A stretch of 64,000 bases of DNA from Chloroflexota bacterium. Its GTDB lineage: Bacteria; Chloroflexota; Anaerolineae; Anaerolineales; Villigracilaceae. Position numbers and translations under genes: made by a program. Shown in pieces: positions 52,001-59,636 of this stretch. The stretch spans positions 25,604 through 89,603 of the forward strand of contig JACAET010000016.1 of assembly GCA_013388685.1 (NCBI GenBank), read 5' to 3'. The stretch's first letter is position 1, and each line of letters starts with the position of its first letter. The notes under the pieces are model-generated. The model saw only the letters and a program-made list of their open reading frames with translations. It was not told the DNA's origin and did not search any database.

Positions 52001-53032
52001 ATGAAAAACTTCGACCCGAAATACAATGACATCCCCAAAACCGAGATTCACATCCACCTCGAAGGCTCGATTCGCACGCAGACCATTCTTGACGTGGCGC
52101 GGCAATATCACCTGCCTCTGCCCGCGTATGAAGCCGGCGAATTGGACAGGCACGTCAAGGTCTATGACCAGATGCGCGACCTGCACGCCGTGCTGGAGGC
52201 GTTCGAGATTTTTCAACGAAGCATCGCTTCGCCGCAGGTTGTCGAGCGCATTGCCTGGGAGTTGTTCGAAGACGCGGCGCGACAGAACATCAAACTCTTC
52301 GAGGTGCGCTTCTCGCCCGATTGGGCGTTTCACGGTCACAGCCTGGATTGGGATGAATGCCTGGAGGGGCTGATCAAGTCGAAGTCACGCGCCGAAGCGG
52401 AGTTCGACATGGCCATCGGCTACATTGCCATCACCTCCCGCAGTATGGGACCGGCGTCCTGCGTCAAAACCGTGGATTGGGCGATCCGCCACAGGGAGCA
52501 CATCCTTGGTATTGACCTTGCCGACAGCGAGCGCGACTTTCCGCTGCGTGAATTTGTCCCGTCGGTGAGGAAGGCGCAGGAGGCGGGCTTGAAAGTGACC
52601 ATTCATACCGGCGAGGATACGCCCGCCTCGTTCGTGAGGGAGACCATCGAGCTTGCCAGCCCCGACCGTATCGGTCATGGCATTCATGCCATTGAGGACA
52701 GGCAGGTTGTGGAACTGCTCAAGGAGCGCGGCATCACGCTGGAGGTCAACCCCTGGAGCAATTACCTCACCAACGCCGTGCGGACGATTGAGGAACACCC
52801 CCTCAAGAAACTATTCGACCTCGGCGTGAGAGTGACCATCAATTCCGACGACCCCGAAGTGTTGGAGACAAACCTCAACAACGAATACCGCATTGCGCAC
52901 GAGGTGCTGGGCATGAATATGGAGGAGATTGCGGCGTGCAACCGGTACGCGTATGAGGCTTCGTTCATCTCCGAACGGGAGAAAACACGGGTGTGGGAGA
53001 CCTATTTCCGATCACAGACCCTTTGTCCATGA
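52001..53032 (+). CDS. add: Adenosine deaminase
   Basis: A 343-residue zinc TIM-barrel enzyme that turns adenosine (or related aminopurines) into inosine. The zinc ligands are in TEIHIHLEGSIR (His-x-His near residue 17), VTIHTGED (His about 205), and TINSDDPEV (Asp-Asp about 288); RIGHGIHAIED carries the catalytic His. All are intact. The 97-base folded segment before it may be its leader. The 3' end faces the GGDEF gene. Confidence 0.93.
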   Translation: MKNFDPKYNDIPKTEIHIHLEGSIRTQTILDVARQYHLPLPAYEAGELDRHVKVYDQMRDLHAVLEAFEIFQRSIASPQVVERIAWELFEDAARQNIKLFEVRFSPDWAFHGHSLDWDECLEGLIKSKSRAEAEFDMAIGYIAITSRSMGPASCVKTVDWAIRHREHILGIDLADSERDFPLREFVPSVRKAQEAGLKVTIHTGEDTPASFVRETIELASPDRIGHGIHAIEDRQVVELLKERGITLEVNPWSNYLTNAVRTIEEHPLKKLFDLGVRVTINSDDPEVLETNLNNEYRIAHEVLGMNMEEIAACNRYAYEASFISEREKTRVWETYFRSQTLCP

Positions 53033-53048
53033 TTGCCGCGAGGAATTT

Positions 53049-54473
53049 TCAGAGATCGCCCCTGCGGCGGCGATAAAACATGCCTTTGTGGCGATACATG
53101 GCGTCATCTGCAATGCCAATGACCTTTTCCAGCTTCATGCCCGGTTTGCTGGTGGCGGTTCCAATGGAAAAACTCAGTTCTGGGGAGCGGTAATACTTGT
53201 TGTTCACTGCTGTCAGGGACTGGATGCGTTCGATCATCTCGTTGGCGGTCTGTTCTGTCGCGCCCGCCATGATGACGATGAATTCGTCTCCGCCGATGCG
53301 CGCCGCGATGAATCCGTTCTCGATGGAGGCGGTCAGCACCTCCGCCGCGCGGCGGATCAATTTGTCGCCGGCGTGATGTCCGAGCGTATCGTTCGTGTTT
53401 TTCAAACCGTTCAAATCCAGGACGATGAAACTGACCGGGTCGGAACGGTTCGTTTCGAGATGCAACAGGGTTTCCTCGAAAAAGGCGCGGTTATACAAGC
53501 CCGTCATCACATCGTGCGTGCCGAGGTAGCGCAGATATTCCTCCGCCTTTTTACGCGCCGTGATATCCTGCAGCGCCACCAGCACCCAGTCGAAATCCTT
53601 TTCGTGGCCTGGCATCAGCGTCCAATGCAGGTGAATATCCACAGGATCGCCCGAAAGGGAGTAGTTGATTCCCTCCCGTTCGTAATGTGTTTTTCCGTTC
53701 CACATATCCACGAGTTCATCCACAAAATGTGTGCGCATCTCGTCACGGAAAACCCTATTGAGATTGGCAAGCAGGGTGTCCTTATCCGTTGCTCCGAACA
53801 GGCTGAGCGTTTTGCGGTTCACGTCCAGCACGCGGATCATGCCCATGAAACGGGAGACCGCCTCGGGGTGCGAAGCGAGATGCGCCTGCAGGTCTTCGAT
53901 CCCCTGCCCGCGTAACACGTCGAATTCCCTCTTGAGCGCGGAATAATCCTCCTCCCATAAAGAAATCGGGGCATGCTCGAAAAGATTCCGGAATCGTCTT
54001 TCCGCAAGTTTCAAGGCGGTGATGTTTTCGATGGAGACCAGCACACACTCCCAGTTGGATTCGCACTCCGGCAGGATTCTCCAATGCAGGCGGACTTGGA
54101 GCGCTTCGCCGTCCAGCCGATAGTTGATCCCGTCTCCCGACCAGCTCATTTCCCCGTTCCATAACGCCAGCAATTCGGAACGCCAGTGGACGCGCATCTC
54201 ATCGCGAAACATCTTGTCCAGATTGGAAAGCAGTTCAGCCTCGTCTCTGGCGCCGAACAGGCGGAAGGTCTCCTGGTTGACATGCTTTACTTTGATGAGG
54301 CGCAGGCTCCGGTCGAGTTCGTCGGGGTGATCATCGAGGTACTTTGCCAGATCGCCGACCCCCTGCGCGCGCAACCCATCCAAAAAGGTCTTGATGGCGC
54401 TGTAATCCTGTTCCCACAGCGAAAGGGGCGCGTATTCGAACAGGCTCTCGAAATGATGGGTTGTGTCCGGCAT
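53049..54473 (-). CDS. Diguanylate cyclase with two tandem PAS-like modules
   Basis: A 474-residue soluble protein. Residues 8-155 and 165-310 are duplicate modules: both start LFE(Y/H)AP(L/I)SLWE(Q/E)DYSA(I/L)K, both have LFGA(R/T)D near the middle, and both end with VLV(S/A)(I/L)(E/Q)(N/D)ITA. They are PAS domains with a 40-residue helical insert. The GGDEF domain (about 320-474) has RIGGDEFIVIM, so it should make c-di-GMP; an RxxD inhibitory site is not obvious. It lacks TM helices; the signal is cytoplasmic. Confidence 0.9.
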   Translation of the reverse strand: MPDTTHHFESLFEYAPLSLWEQDYSAIKTFLDGLRAQGVGDLAKYLDDHPDELDRSLRLIKVKHVNQETFRLFGARDEAELLSNLDKMFRDEMRVHWRSELLALWNGEMSWSGDGINYRLDGEALQVRLHWRILPECESNWECVLVSIENITALKLAERRFRNLFEHAPISLWEEDYSALKREFDVLRGQGIEDLQAHLASHPEAVSRFMGMIRVLDVNRKTLSLFGATDKDTLLANLNRVFRDEMRTHFVDELVDMWNGKTHYEREGINYSLSGDPVDIHLHWTLMPGHEKDFDWVLVALQDITARKKAEEYLRYLGTHDVMTGLYNRAFFEETLLHLETNRSDPVSFIVLDLNGLKNTNDTLGHHAGDKLIRRAAEVLTASIENGFIAARIGGDEFIVIMAGATEQTANEMIERIQSLTAVNNKYYRSPELSFSIGTATSKPGMKLEKVIGIADDAMYRHKGMFYRRRRGDL

Positions 54474-54531
54474 GGCGACTCCTTTTCATCCATTATACAA
54501 CCGGCATTCGGGCGGCGCGTGATGCATGAGG

Positions 54532-54537
54532 TACAAT
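54532..54537 (+). promoter_or_regulatory. -10 hexamer of a probable leaderless transcript
   Basis: TACAAT, six bases, then the ATG at 54544. The position also argues for this start over an in-frame ATG 18 bases upstream. Confidence 0.5.
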
Positions 54538-54543
54538 TTCTTC

Positions 54544-55239
54544 ATGGGATACCTGCTTCTCGGAGGCGGCGCGGAGTTCGGCGGGCGGATGCGCGACCTC
54601 GACCGGCGCGCCCTCGAACTGGCAGGCGGCTTCGACGCCCCGCTGCGCATCCTGCCGACGGCTGCCGCGCCAGACCGCAACCACATCCACGCCGGGAACA
54701 ACGGAGTCCGCTGGTTTCAAGGGCTGGGCGCAGTGGATGCGCTTTCCCTGCCGCTGATTGACAAAGCCAGCGCGAACGACGCAGCACTCGCAAAGTCTCT
54801 GCGTGAGGCAAAACTGATTTACCTGCTTGGCGGTTTCACCCATTATCTTGGGCAGACGTTGAAGGATAGTCTGGCATGGAATGCGGTATTGCAGGCGTAT
54901 CGTAACGGCGCGGTGATTGCAGGTTCCAGCGCGGGAGCGATGGTTATGTGTCAGTTTTATTACGACCCCTACGAAGGAAAAGTCCACGAGGGGTTGAACC
55001 TCGTCCCCCATGCGCTCGTCCTGCCGCATTACGACACATTCGGAAAGAACTGGGCGCCTCGGCTGACAAGGGAGATTCCCGGCGTCACTTTGCTCGGCAT
55101 TGACGAGCAGACCGGCGTGCTGGACGACGGCGAAAACCGCCGGTGGACCGTGCGCGGGCGCGGCGGGGTTGCGGTGTATCGCCAGGGGGACGTGCGCATG
55201 TACAAGGCGGGCGAGTCTTTTTCGATGGCGTCCTCTTGA
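54544..55239 (+). CDS. Type 1 glutamine amidotransferase-like / S51 (cyanophycinase-like) peptidase
   Basis: A 231-residue protein with the class I amidotransferase fold of dipeptidase E and cyanophycinase. It begins GYLLLGGGAEFGGRM, has LIYLLGGFTHYLGQTL (about 95-110) and the nucleophile elbow VIAGSSAGAMVMC (Ser about 127), followed by LPHYDTFGK, where His is the likely catalytic base, and GIDEQTGVL. The catalytic Ser-His pair is intact. The substrate is unknown; relatives cut isoaspartyl or cyanophycin peptides. No signal peptide. The -10 is six bases before the ATG. Confidence 0.82.
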   Translation: MGYLLLGGGAEFGGRMRDLDRRALELAGGFDAPLRILPTAAAPDRNHIHAGNNGVRWFQGLGAVDALSLPLIDKASANDAALAKSLREAKLIYLLGGFTHYLGQTLKDSLAWNAVLQAYRNGAVIAGSSAGAMVMCQFYYDPYEGKVHEGLNLVPHALVLPHYDTFGKNWAPRLTREIPGVTLLGIDEQTGVLDDGENRRWTVRGRGGVAVYRQGDVRMYKAGESFSMASS

Positions 55240-55302
55240 TGCGCCGGCTTTCGAACCGCCCTTTCGAATCGTGATACACTACGAACTCGAAATCAACATC
55301 AT

Positions 55303-55365
55303 CATGTCATTCTGAGCGACGAATCTCGCCTTCGGGCGAAGAGATGCCTTGCGGCGTTCAGCCTG
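55303..55365. repeat. dispersed TCATTCTGAGCGA-type element
   Basis: Starts ATGTCATTCTGAGCGACGAATCTC and contains the hairpin CTTCGGGCGAAG. The leading words are known from intergenic repeats in many genomes (GTCATTCTGAGCGAAG...). Only one copy is in this window, so the assignment is by recollection. Confidence 0.4.
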
Positions 55366-55380
55366 ACAGCGGAGCGGAAG

Positions 55381-55932
55381 ATGTCGAAATACGAAACCTA
55401 TACCGTGGAAGTCGCCGGTCTGAAACGCGACCTGCGCCTGTTCGAAATCAAACCCGGGTTGAGGATTGCCATCTTGAACATCCTGGGCGATACCGACCTG
55501 GTCGAAGCCTGCGCGAAGGAACTGGCGGACAAGCTCAAGAAAGTCGAATATGATGTGCTGGTGACCGCGGAAGCCAAGTCCATTCCGCTGGCGCATGCCC
55601 TCTCGGTGGAGACGCGGAAGCCCTATGTGGTATTGCGCAAACTGTACAAGCCCTACATGGGCGCGGCGCTCATGGCGGAGACTCTCTCCATCACCACCGG
55701 TCAACCGCAAACGTTGATTCTGGATGAAAAAGACATCGAAACGATGAAGGGGAAAAGGGTCGTCATCGTGGACGACGTAATCAGCACCGGTTCCACCCTG
55801 CAAGGGATGCGGATGATCCTCGATAAGGCGGGCTCGACCGTCGTCCGTGAAGCGGCAATTTTCACCGAAGGCGACCGCGCCCAGTGGATGCACATTATTT
55901 CGCTGGGGCATTTGCCGTTGTTTACCGAATAG
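55381..55932 (+). CDS. Adenine-type phosphoribosyltransferase family protein
   Basis: A 183-residue type I phosphoribosyltransferase. The PRPP loop is VVIVDDVISTGSTLQGM (about 126-142) and YDVLVTAEAKSIPLAHALS is in the place of the pyrophosphate loop of Apt. YVVLRKLYKPYMG resembles Apt (…VRKxxKLP). It could salvage adenine or another base; its closest match is the Apt branch but the first 35 residues differ from classical Apt. A repeat with terminal inverted ends follows directly. Confidence 0.8.
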   Translation: MSKYETYTVEVAGLKRDLRLFEIKPGLRIAILNILGDTDLVEACAKELADKLKKVEYDVLVTAEAKSIPLAHALSVETRKPYVVLRKLYKPYMGAALMAETLSITTGQPQTLILDEKDIETMKGKRVVIVDDVISTGSTLQGMRMILDKAGSTVVREAAIFTEGDRAQWMHIISLGHLPLFTE

Positions 55933-56078
55933 ACCTCTTGCAAAAGCGCGCTGGAGCGCGCGTAATACGCGATGCGTAAGAGATATTCTCCCCCGGCGCT
56001 TGCCCGCCATTGCGAAGCATCCCCGAAGCGAAGCAGAGGGGAGGGCAAGTGTAACGTCGGCTGACGCAACAAGAGGTC
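55932..56078. repeat. 147-base element with terminal inverted repeats
   Basis: GACCTCTTG (55932-55940) is mirrored by CAAGAGGTC (56070-56078). Inside, CTTGCCC (55999-56005) pairs with GGGCAAG (56043-56049), and GCGCGCT pairs with AGCGCGC. It overlaps the stop codon of the phosphoribosyltransferase gene by one base. It could be a MITE-like insertion or a folded RNA. No coding capacity is seen. Confidence 0.5.
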
Positions 56079-56116
56079 AAATGAGCACAGCGTAAACCGG
56101 ATGAAGGTCGAACCGA

Positions 56117-56160
56117 TGCACCCGGGCGGTGGGGCACCTTTGCCCGGGCTTCATTTCTCT
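56117..56160. terminator. hairpin between convergent genes
   Basis: CCCGGGC pairs with GCCCGGG over 14 bases and is followed by TTCATTTCTCTTT. It probably ends transcription before ppk. Confidence 0.5.
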
Positions 56161-56173
56161 TTCTGGTCTCTAT

Positions 56174-58282
56174 TCATGTTTTTTTGTTGAACGCCCTGTT
56201 CATAAGCCATTCCTGTATATCCATCTTTTCCTCTTTCTCCCTCGGTTTCAAACGGACGTATGTACCATCGGCTTGCATCCACCGGGCGCGGGTGTTGTCG
56301 CGCAGGTAAGCCGCAAGTACGTTTTCGCGCAGATGCTGGATGTGCTCCGATCTTTCCACAGGGAAGACCACCTCCACGCGGTGGTCGAGATTCCGCGGCA
56401 TCAGGTCGGCGGAGCCGAGATAAACCTCCTCCTGCCCGTTGTTGTGAAAATAGTAGATGCGGCTGTGCTCGAGGTATCGCCCCACGATGCTAACCACGCG
56501 GATGTTCTCACTGACGCCCTTCAAGCCGGGGCGCAGACAGCACATGCCGCGCACCAACAGATCCACTTTGACACCCGCCTGTGAAGCGGCATAGAGCAGT
56601 TGGATCATATGCGGGTCCACGAGGGAGTTGATCTTGAAGATGAGGCGCCCCTTCCTGCCGTTTTGAGCGTGCTCGATCTCGCGCTGGATCAGGCTCTCAA
56701 TTTTTTGCCGCAAATTGACCGGGGCGACCAGCAGTTTGCGGTATTCGGTTTGCGCGGAATAGCCGGTCAGGTAATTGAACAGATCGGTCGCGTCGGCGCC
56801 GATGGCTTCGTCGCAGGTGAACATGCCGAGGTCTTCGTAGAGGCTGGATGTGAAATGATTGTAGTTGCCCGTCGCAAGGTGAACGTAACGGCGGATGCCA
56901 TCCCCTTCCTGGCGGACGACCATGCAGGTTTTGGAATGAGTCTTCAGCCCCACCAGCCCGTAGACGACATGCACGCCCGCTTCCTCCAGTTTGCGCGCCC
57001 AGCCGATGTTGCTCTCCTCATCGAATCGGGCTTTGAGTTCGAGCAGAACAGCCACCTGCTTGTTGCGTTCGCGCGCTTCGAGCAGGGCTTCCACCACCGG
57101 TGAATTACGCCCGACCCGGTAAAGCGTTTGTTTGATGGCAAGCACGTTCGGGTCACGCGCCGCGGCGTTGAGGAAATCTATAATCGGGCTGAAAGAGTCG
57201 TAGGGGTGATGAAGCAGAATATTCCCCTGGCGGATGGCTTCGAAAATATCGTCCGTCGTTTCCACCTTTTTGAATGCGGCGGGGATACGCTGTTTGTACA
57301 GAGGGTATTTCAAGTCATGTCGTTCGATGTTGTTGTAGATCTGCCACAGGTCCACCAGCCCCAACGGCTTGCGCTGGACGAAGATGTCGGTGGGTTTGAT
57401 TTCGAGGTTTTCGATTAACACGTCGCGGATGCTGGACGGCAGTTTGTCGTACACGCTGACCTTCGCCACCGACCCGAACTTGCGCTGACGGATGGTCTGC
57501 TCCATCGATTCGAGCAGATCGTCGGCTTCGATTTCTTGAATCTCGGTGTCTGCGTCGCGTACCACGCGGAAAGGATGCACGGAGACGATTTCCATGCCCG
57601 GGAAGAGCAGTCCGATGTTGGCGGCGATGACCTGCTCGAGCCAGACGAAGTAATGATGGAAGGGAATTGTTCCGTCTTTGCGGATGCCGCCGGAGGAGCG
57701 TTTGATGGGGACCAGGCGCGGCAGGGTGCCCGGCACTTTGAGGCGGGCAAATTTTTCGTTCCCTTTCGGGTCGCGGATGACGACAGCAAGGTTCAGGCTG
57801 AGATTCGAAATGTGAGGGAAGGGATGCGCCAGGTCCAGGGCGAGAGGCGTGAGCACGGGGTAAACCGTCTCGCGGAAATAGGCGTCCGCTTTTTCCTTTT
57901 GGGCTTTGGTCAGTTTTTCGTAGTCGAGGATGTGAATGCCCGCCTTGTGCAGTTTGGGCAGGAGTTTGCGCTGCAGGCATTGATGCGCCTGGTCGTTCAG
58001 TTCGATGTAGCGTTTGCGGATAGCGGCGAGTTGTTCGCGGGGGGTCAGACCATCCGGTGAAAGCTCCACGATGCCCGCCTCCACCTGTTTCCGCAGACCC
58101 GACACGCGCACCATGAAGAACTCGTCCATGTTGGAGCCGAAGATGGCGAGGAATTTGACGCGTTCGAGCAGAGGGTTGCTCTCGTCCAGCGCCTCTTCCA
58201 GGACGCGGTTTTGAAACTCCAGCAGGCTGAGTTCGCGGTTGAGGAAGAGTTCGGGGTTGAAGGTCTCCTTTTCTTTTTTCAT
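56174..58282 (-). CDS. ppk1: Polyphosphate kinase 1
   Basis: A 702-residue enzyme that polymerises the terminal phosphate of ATP into polyphosphate at the membrane. The N domain starts LFLNRELSLLEFQNRVLEEA, the head domain has FGSNMDEFFMVRVSGL, and the catalytic domain has the phosphoacceptor His in YGLVGLKTHSKTCMV (about residue 449) and the second His in RYLEHSRIYYFHN (about 604). RLIFKINSLVDPHMIQLLY matches the ATP site. The ATG at 58282 is two bases after the sixA stop. It is the last gene of the ppx-CHAD-sixA-ppk operon. Confidence 0.96.
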   Translation of the reverse strand: MKKEKETFNPELFLNRELSLLEFQNRVLEEALDESNPLLERVKFLAIFGSNMDEFFMVRVSGLRKQVEAGIVELSPDGLTPREQLAAIRKRYIELNDQAHQCLQRKLLPKLHKAGIHILDYEKLTKAQKEKADAYFRETVYPVLTPLALDLAHPFPHISNLSLNLAVVIRDPKGNEKFARLKVPGTLPRLVPIKRSSGGIRKDGTIPFHHYFVWLEQVIAANIGLLFPGMEIVSVHPFRVVRDADTEIQEIEADDLLESMEQTIRQRKFGSVAKVSVYDKLPSSIRDVLIENLEIKPTDIFVQRKPLGLVDLWQIYNNIERHDLKYPLYKQRIPAAFKKVETTDDIFEAIRQGNILLHHPYDSFSPIIDFLNAAARDPNVLAIKQTLYRVGRNSPVVEALLEARERNKQVAVLLELKARFDEESNIGWARKLEEAGVHVVYGLVGLKTHSKTCMVVRQEGDGIRRYVHLATGNYNHFTSSLYEDLGMFTCDEAIGADATDLFNYLTGYSAQTEYRKLLVAPVNLRQKIESLIQREIEHAQNGRKGRLIFKINSLVDPHMIQLLYAASQAGVKVDLLVRGMCCLRPGLKGVSENIRVVSIVGRYLEHSRIYYFHNNGQEEVYLGSADLMPRNLDHRVEVVFPVERSEHIQHLRENVLAAYLRDNTRARWMQADGTYVRLKPREKEEKMDIQEWLMNRAFNKKT

Positions 58283-58284
58283 GC

Positions 58285-58779
58285 TCAGGAAATTCGGGTT
58301 GCGATTTTGGGTGTAATCAGCCACTCCAGCGCGGCTTTGCGATCGTAGTGCAGGTCGTCCACAACGAGGCAGCATACGCCGCCTTTTTTGAAGTTGAGGG
58401 CGATTTCGGCGTTCCCTGCCAGTAAAACGCCCGCCAGCGCGCTCAGGCTGGGTTCGTGACCGACCAGCATGAGTTCGTCCACGCTGTATTTTTCGTTGAT
58501 TTCTCCAATCATAACATCAGGCTCGCCCATTGGCACGAGGGAATCGCTGTACGCCAGTTCTTCTTTATATTTGAGTTCCTTCGCCAGGATGGCGGCAGTC
58601 TGGCTGGCGCGCAGGTAGGGGCTGGAGACGATCAGGTCGGGCGCGGCGCCCAGGTCTCTGAGCGCGGCGGCGATCTTTTTCATCTTTTCGCGTCCCTTTT
58701 CGGTGAGCGGACGCAGACTGTCGTCTTCATACTCGGCGGAGTCTTCGGCGATGGCGTGGCGGACGAGGTAGAGTTTCAT
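58285..58779 (-). CDS. sixA: SixA-type phosphohistidine phosphatase
   Basis: A 164-residue histidine phosphatase. The RHG-type motif is KLYLVRHAIAED (His8), SSPYLRASQTA carries the second Arg, and MLVGHEPSLSAL the second catalytic His (about 111). SixA removes phosphate from phospho-His proteins such as ArcB or PTS proteins. Here it is between the CHAD gene (overlap ATGA) and ppk1 (two bases), so its natural partner may be a phospho-His intermediate in this pathway (inference). Confidence 0.9.
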   Translation of the reverse strand: MKLYLVRHAIAEDSAEYEDDSLRPLTEKGREKMKKIAAALRDLGAAPDLIVSSPYLRASQTAAILAKELKYKEELAYSDSLVPMGEPDVMIGEINEKYSVDELMLVGHEPSLSALAGVLLAGNAEIALNFKKGGVCCLVVDDLHYDRKAALEWLITPKIATRIS

Positions 58780-59627
58780 GGTGTCTTCTCCCAGGGGAAA
58801 GGTTCTTCGGGCGAGGCGCGCCAGAAGGCGGCGAGGATATCTTTGACTTGCAGGTAGGCGGAAATGGCATCGGTGTGACGGGACTCGTAGTGGCGGCGCA
58901 CAGGCTGCGGGTTGGGCAGGGAGGCGGGTTCGACTTCGGTCAGGGTCTGCAGGAGAACATCCATGTCTTGAATCTCGCCCATCAGCGTTTGATATTCGTT
59001 CATGCGTTTGAGGTTCGCTTCGGGGAACCCCTCCAGCAGGGGGTGGATGATTTCGACCATGTAGCGGAATTTTTTGAAGGCGACGCGCACGCGGTGAATG
59101 GTGGCGGGCTGGGATGAATCCACGAGCGTGAGCCTTTGCCTGACGATTTGGAACGCGTCATCCACCGACTGGAGCAGGGGCGCGTCCCACTCTGTCTTTG
59201 TCTCCGCTGTGAGCGCATCGTGCGTCTTGCGGATGCGGCGTGCCGTTTCCTTCAGGTCGAGTTTGCTGAGTTTTTTACGCAGGTCTTTGAGCAGGCGTTT
59301 TTCCCTGCGCTCGAGATGGCGTTGCAAGGGTTCCAGCCCGGGCAGGTCGTGAATCGTCTCGGAGATTTCCGCCAGCATCACCTGGGTATCGCGCAGATCG
59401 TCGAACTCATCGAGCTGAATTTTAAGAGCGCGGCTCAACTTTCGCAGGCGCGGGCGCGGCTCGACGGAGTTGAGCAGTTGAATGAGCGAAAGCAGGCGGC
59501 GCAGCGCCACGCGCAAATCGTGGACGGCTTCGTTGGAAAATTCGGCGCGGCAGCGTTTGAGTTCCGCCAGGAAGGTTTTCCAGCGTTTTTCGAGCGCTTC
59601 GAGCAGGAGTTGGTTCGGGGTAATCAT
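58776..59627 (-). CDS. CHAD domain protein
   Basis: A 283-residue helical protein. The CHAD repeats have NEAVHDLRVALRRLLSLIQLL (about 31-52) and IHRVRVAFKKFRYMVEIIHPL (about 176-197), with the conserved His, Arg and Lys that bind polyphosphate chains. LDEFDDLRDTQVML lies between. CHAD proteins are known to bind polyphosphate granules. The gene overlaps sixA and lies nine bases from ppx, which supports a role with polyphosphate. Confidence 0.94.
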   Translation of the reverse strand: MITPNQLLLEALEKRWKTFLAELKRCRAEFSNEAVHDLRVALRRLLSLIQLLNSVEPRPRLRKLSRALKIQLDEFDDLRDTQVMLAEISETIHDLPGLEPLQRHLERREKRLLKDLRKKLSKLDLKETARRIRKTHDALTAETKTEWDAPLLQSVDDAFQIVRQRLTLVDSSQPATIHRVRVAFKKFRYMVEIIHPLLEGFPEANLKRMNEYQTLMGEIQDMDVLLQTLTEVEPASLPNPQPVRRHYESRHTDAISAYLQVKDILAAFWRASPEEPFPWEKTP

Positions 59628-59636
59628 GTAGTCTCG

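Noticed and set aside
55303..55365. Upstream extension of the phosphoribosyltransferase gene
   Set aside because: The region is a dispersed repeat, and the KYETYTVEV core begins right at the chosen ATG.
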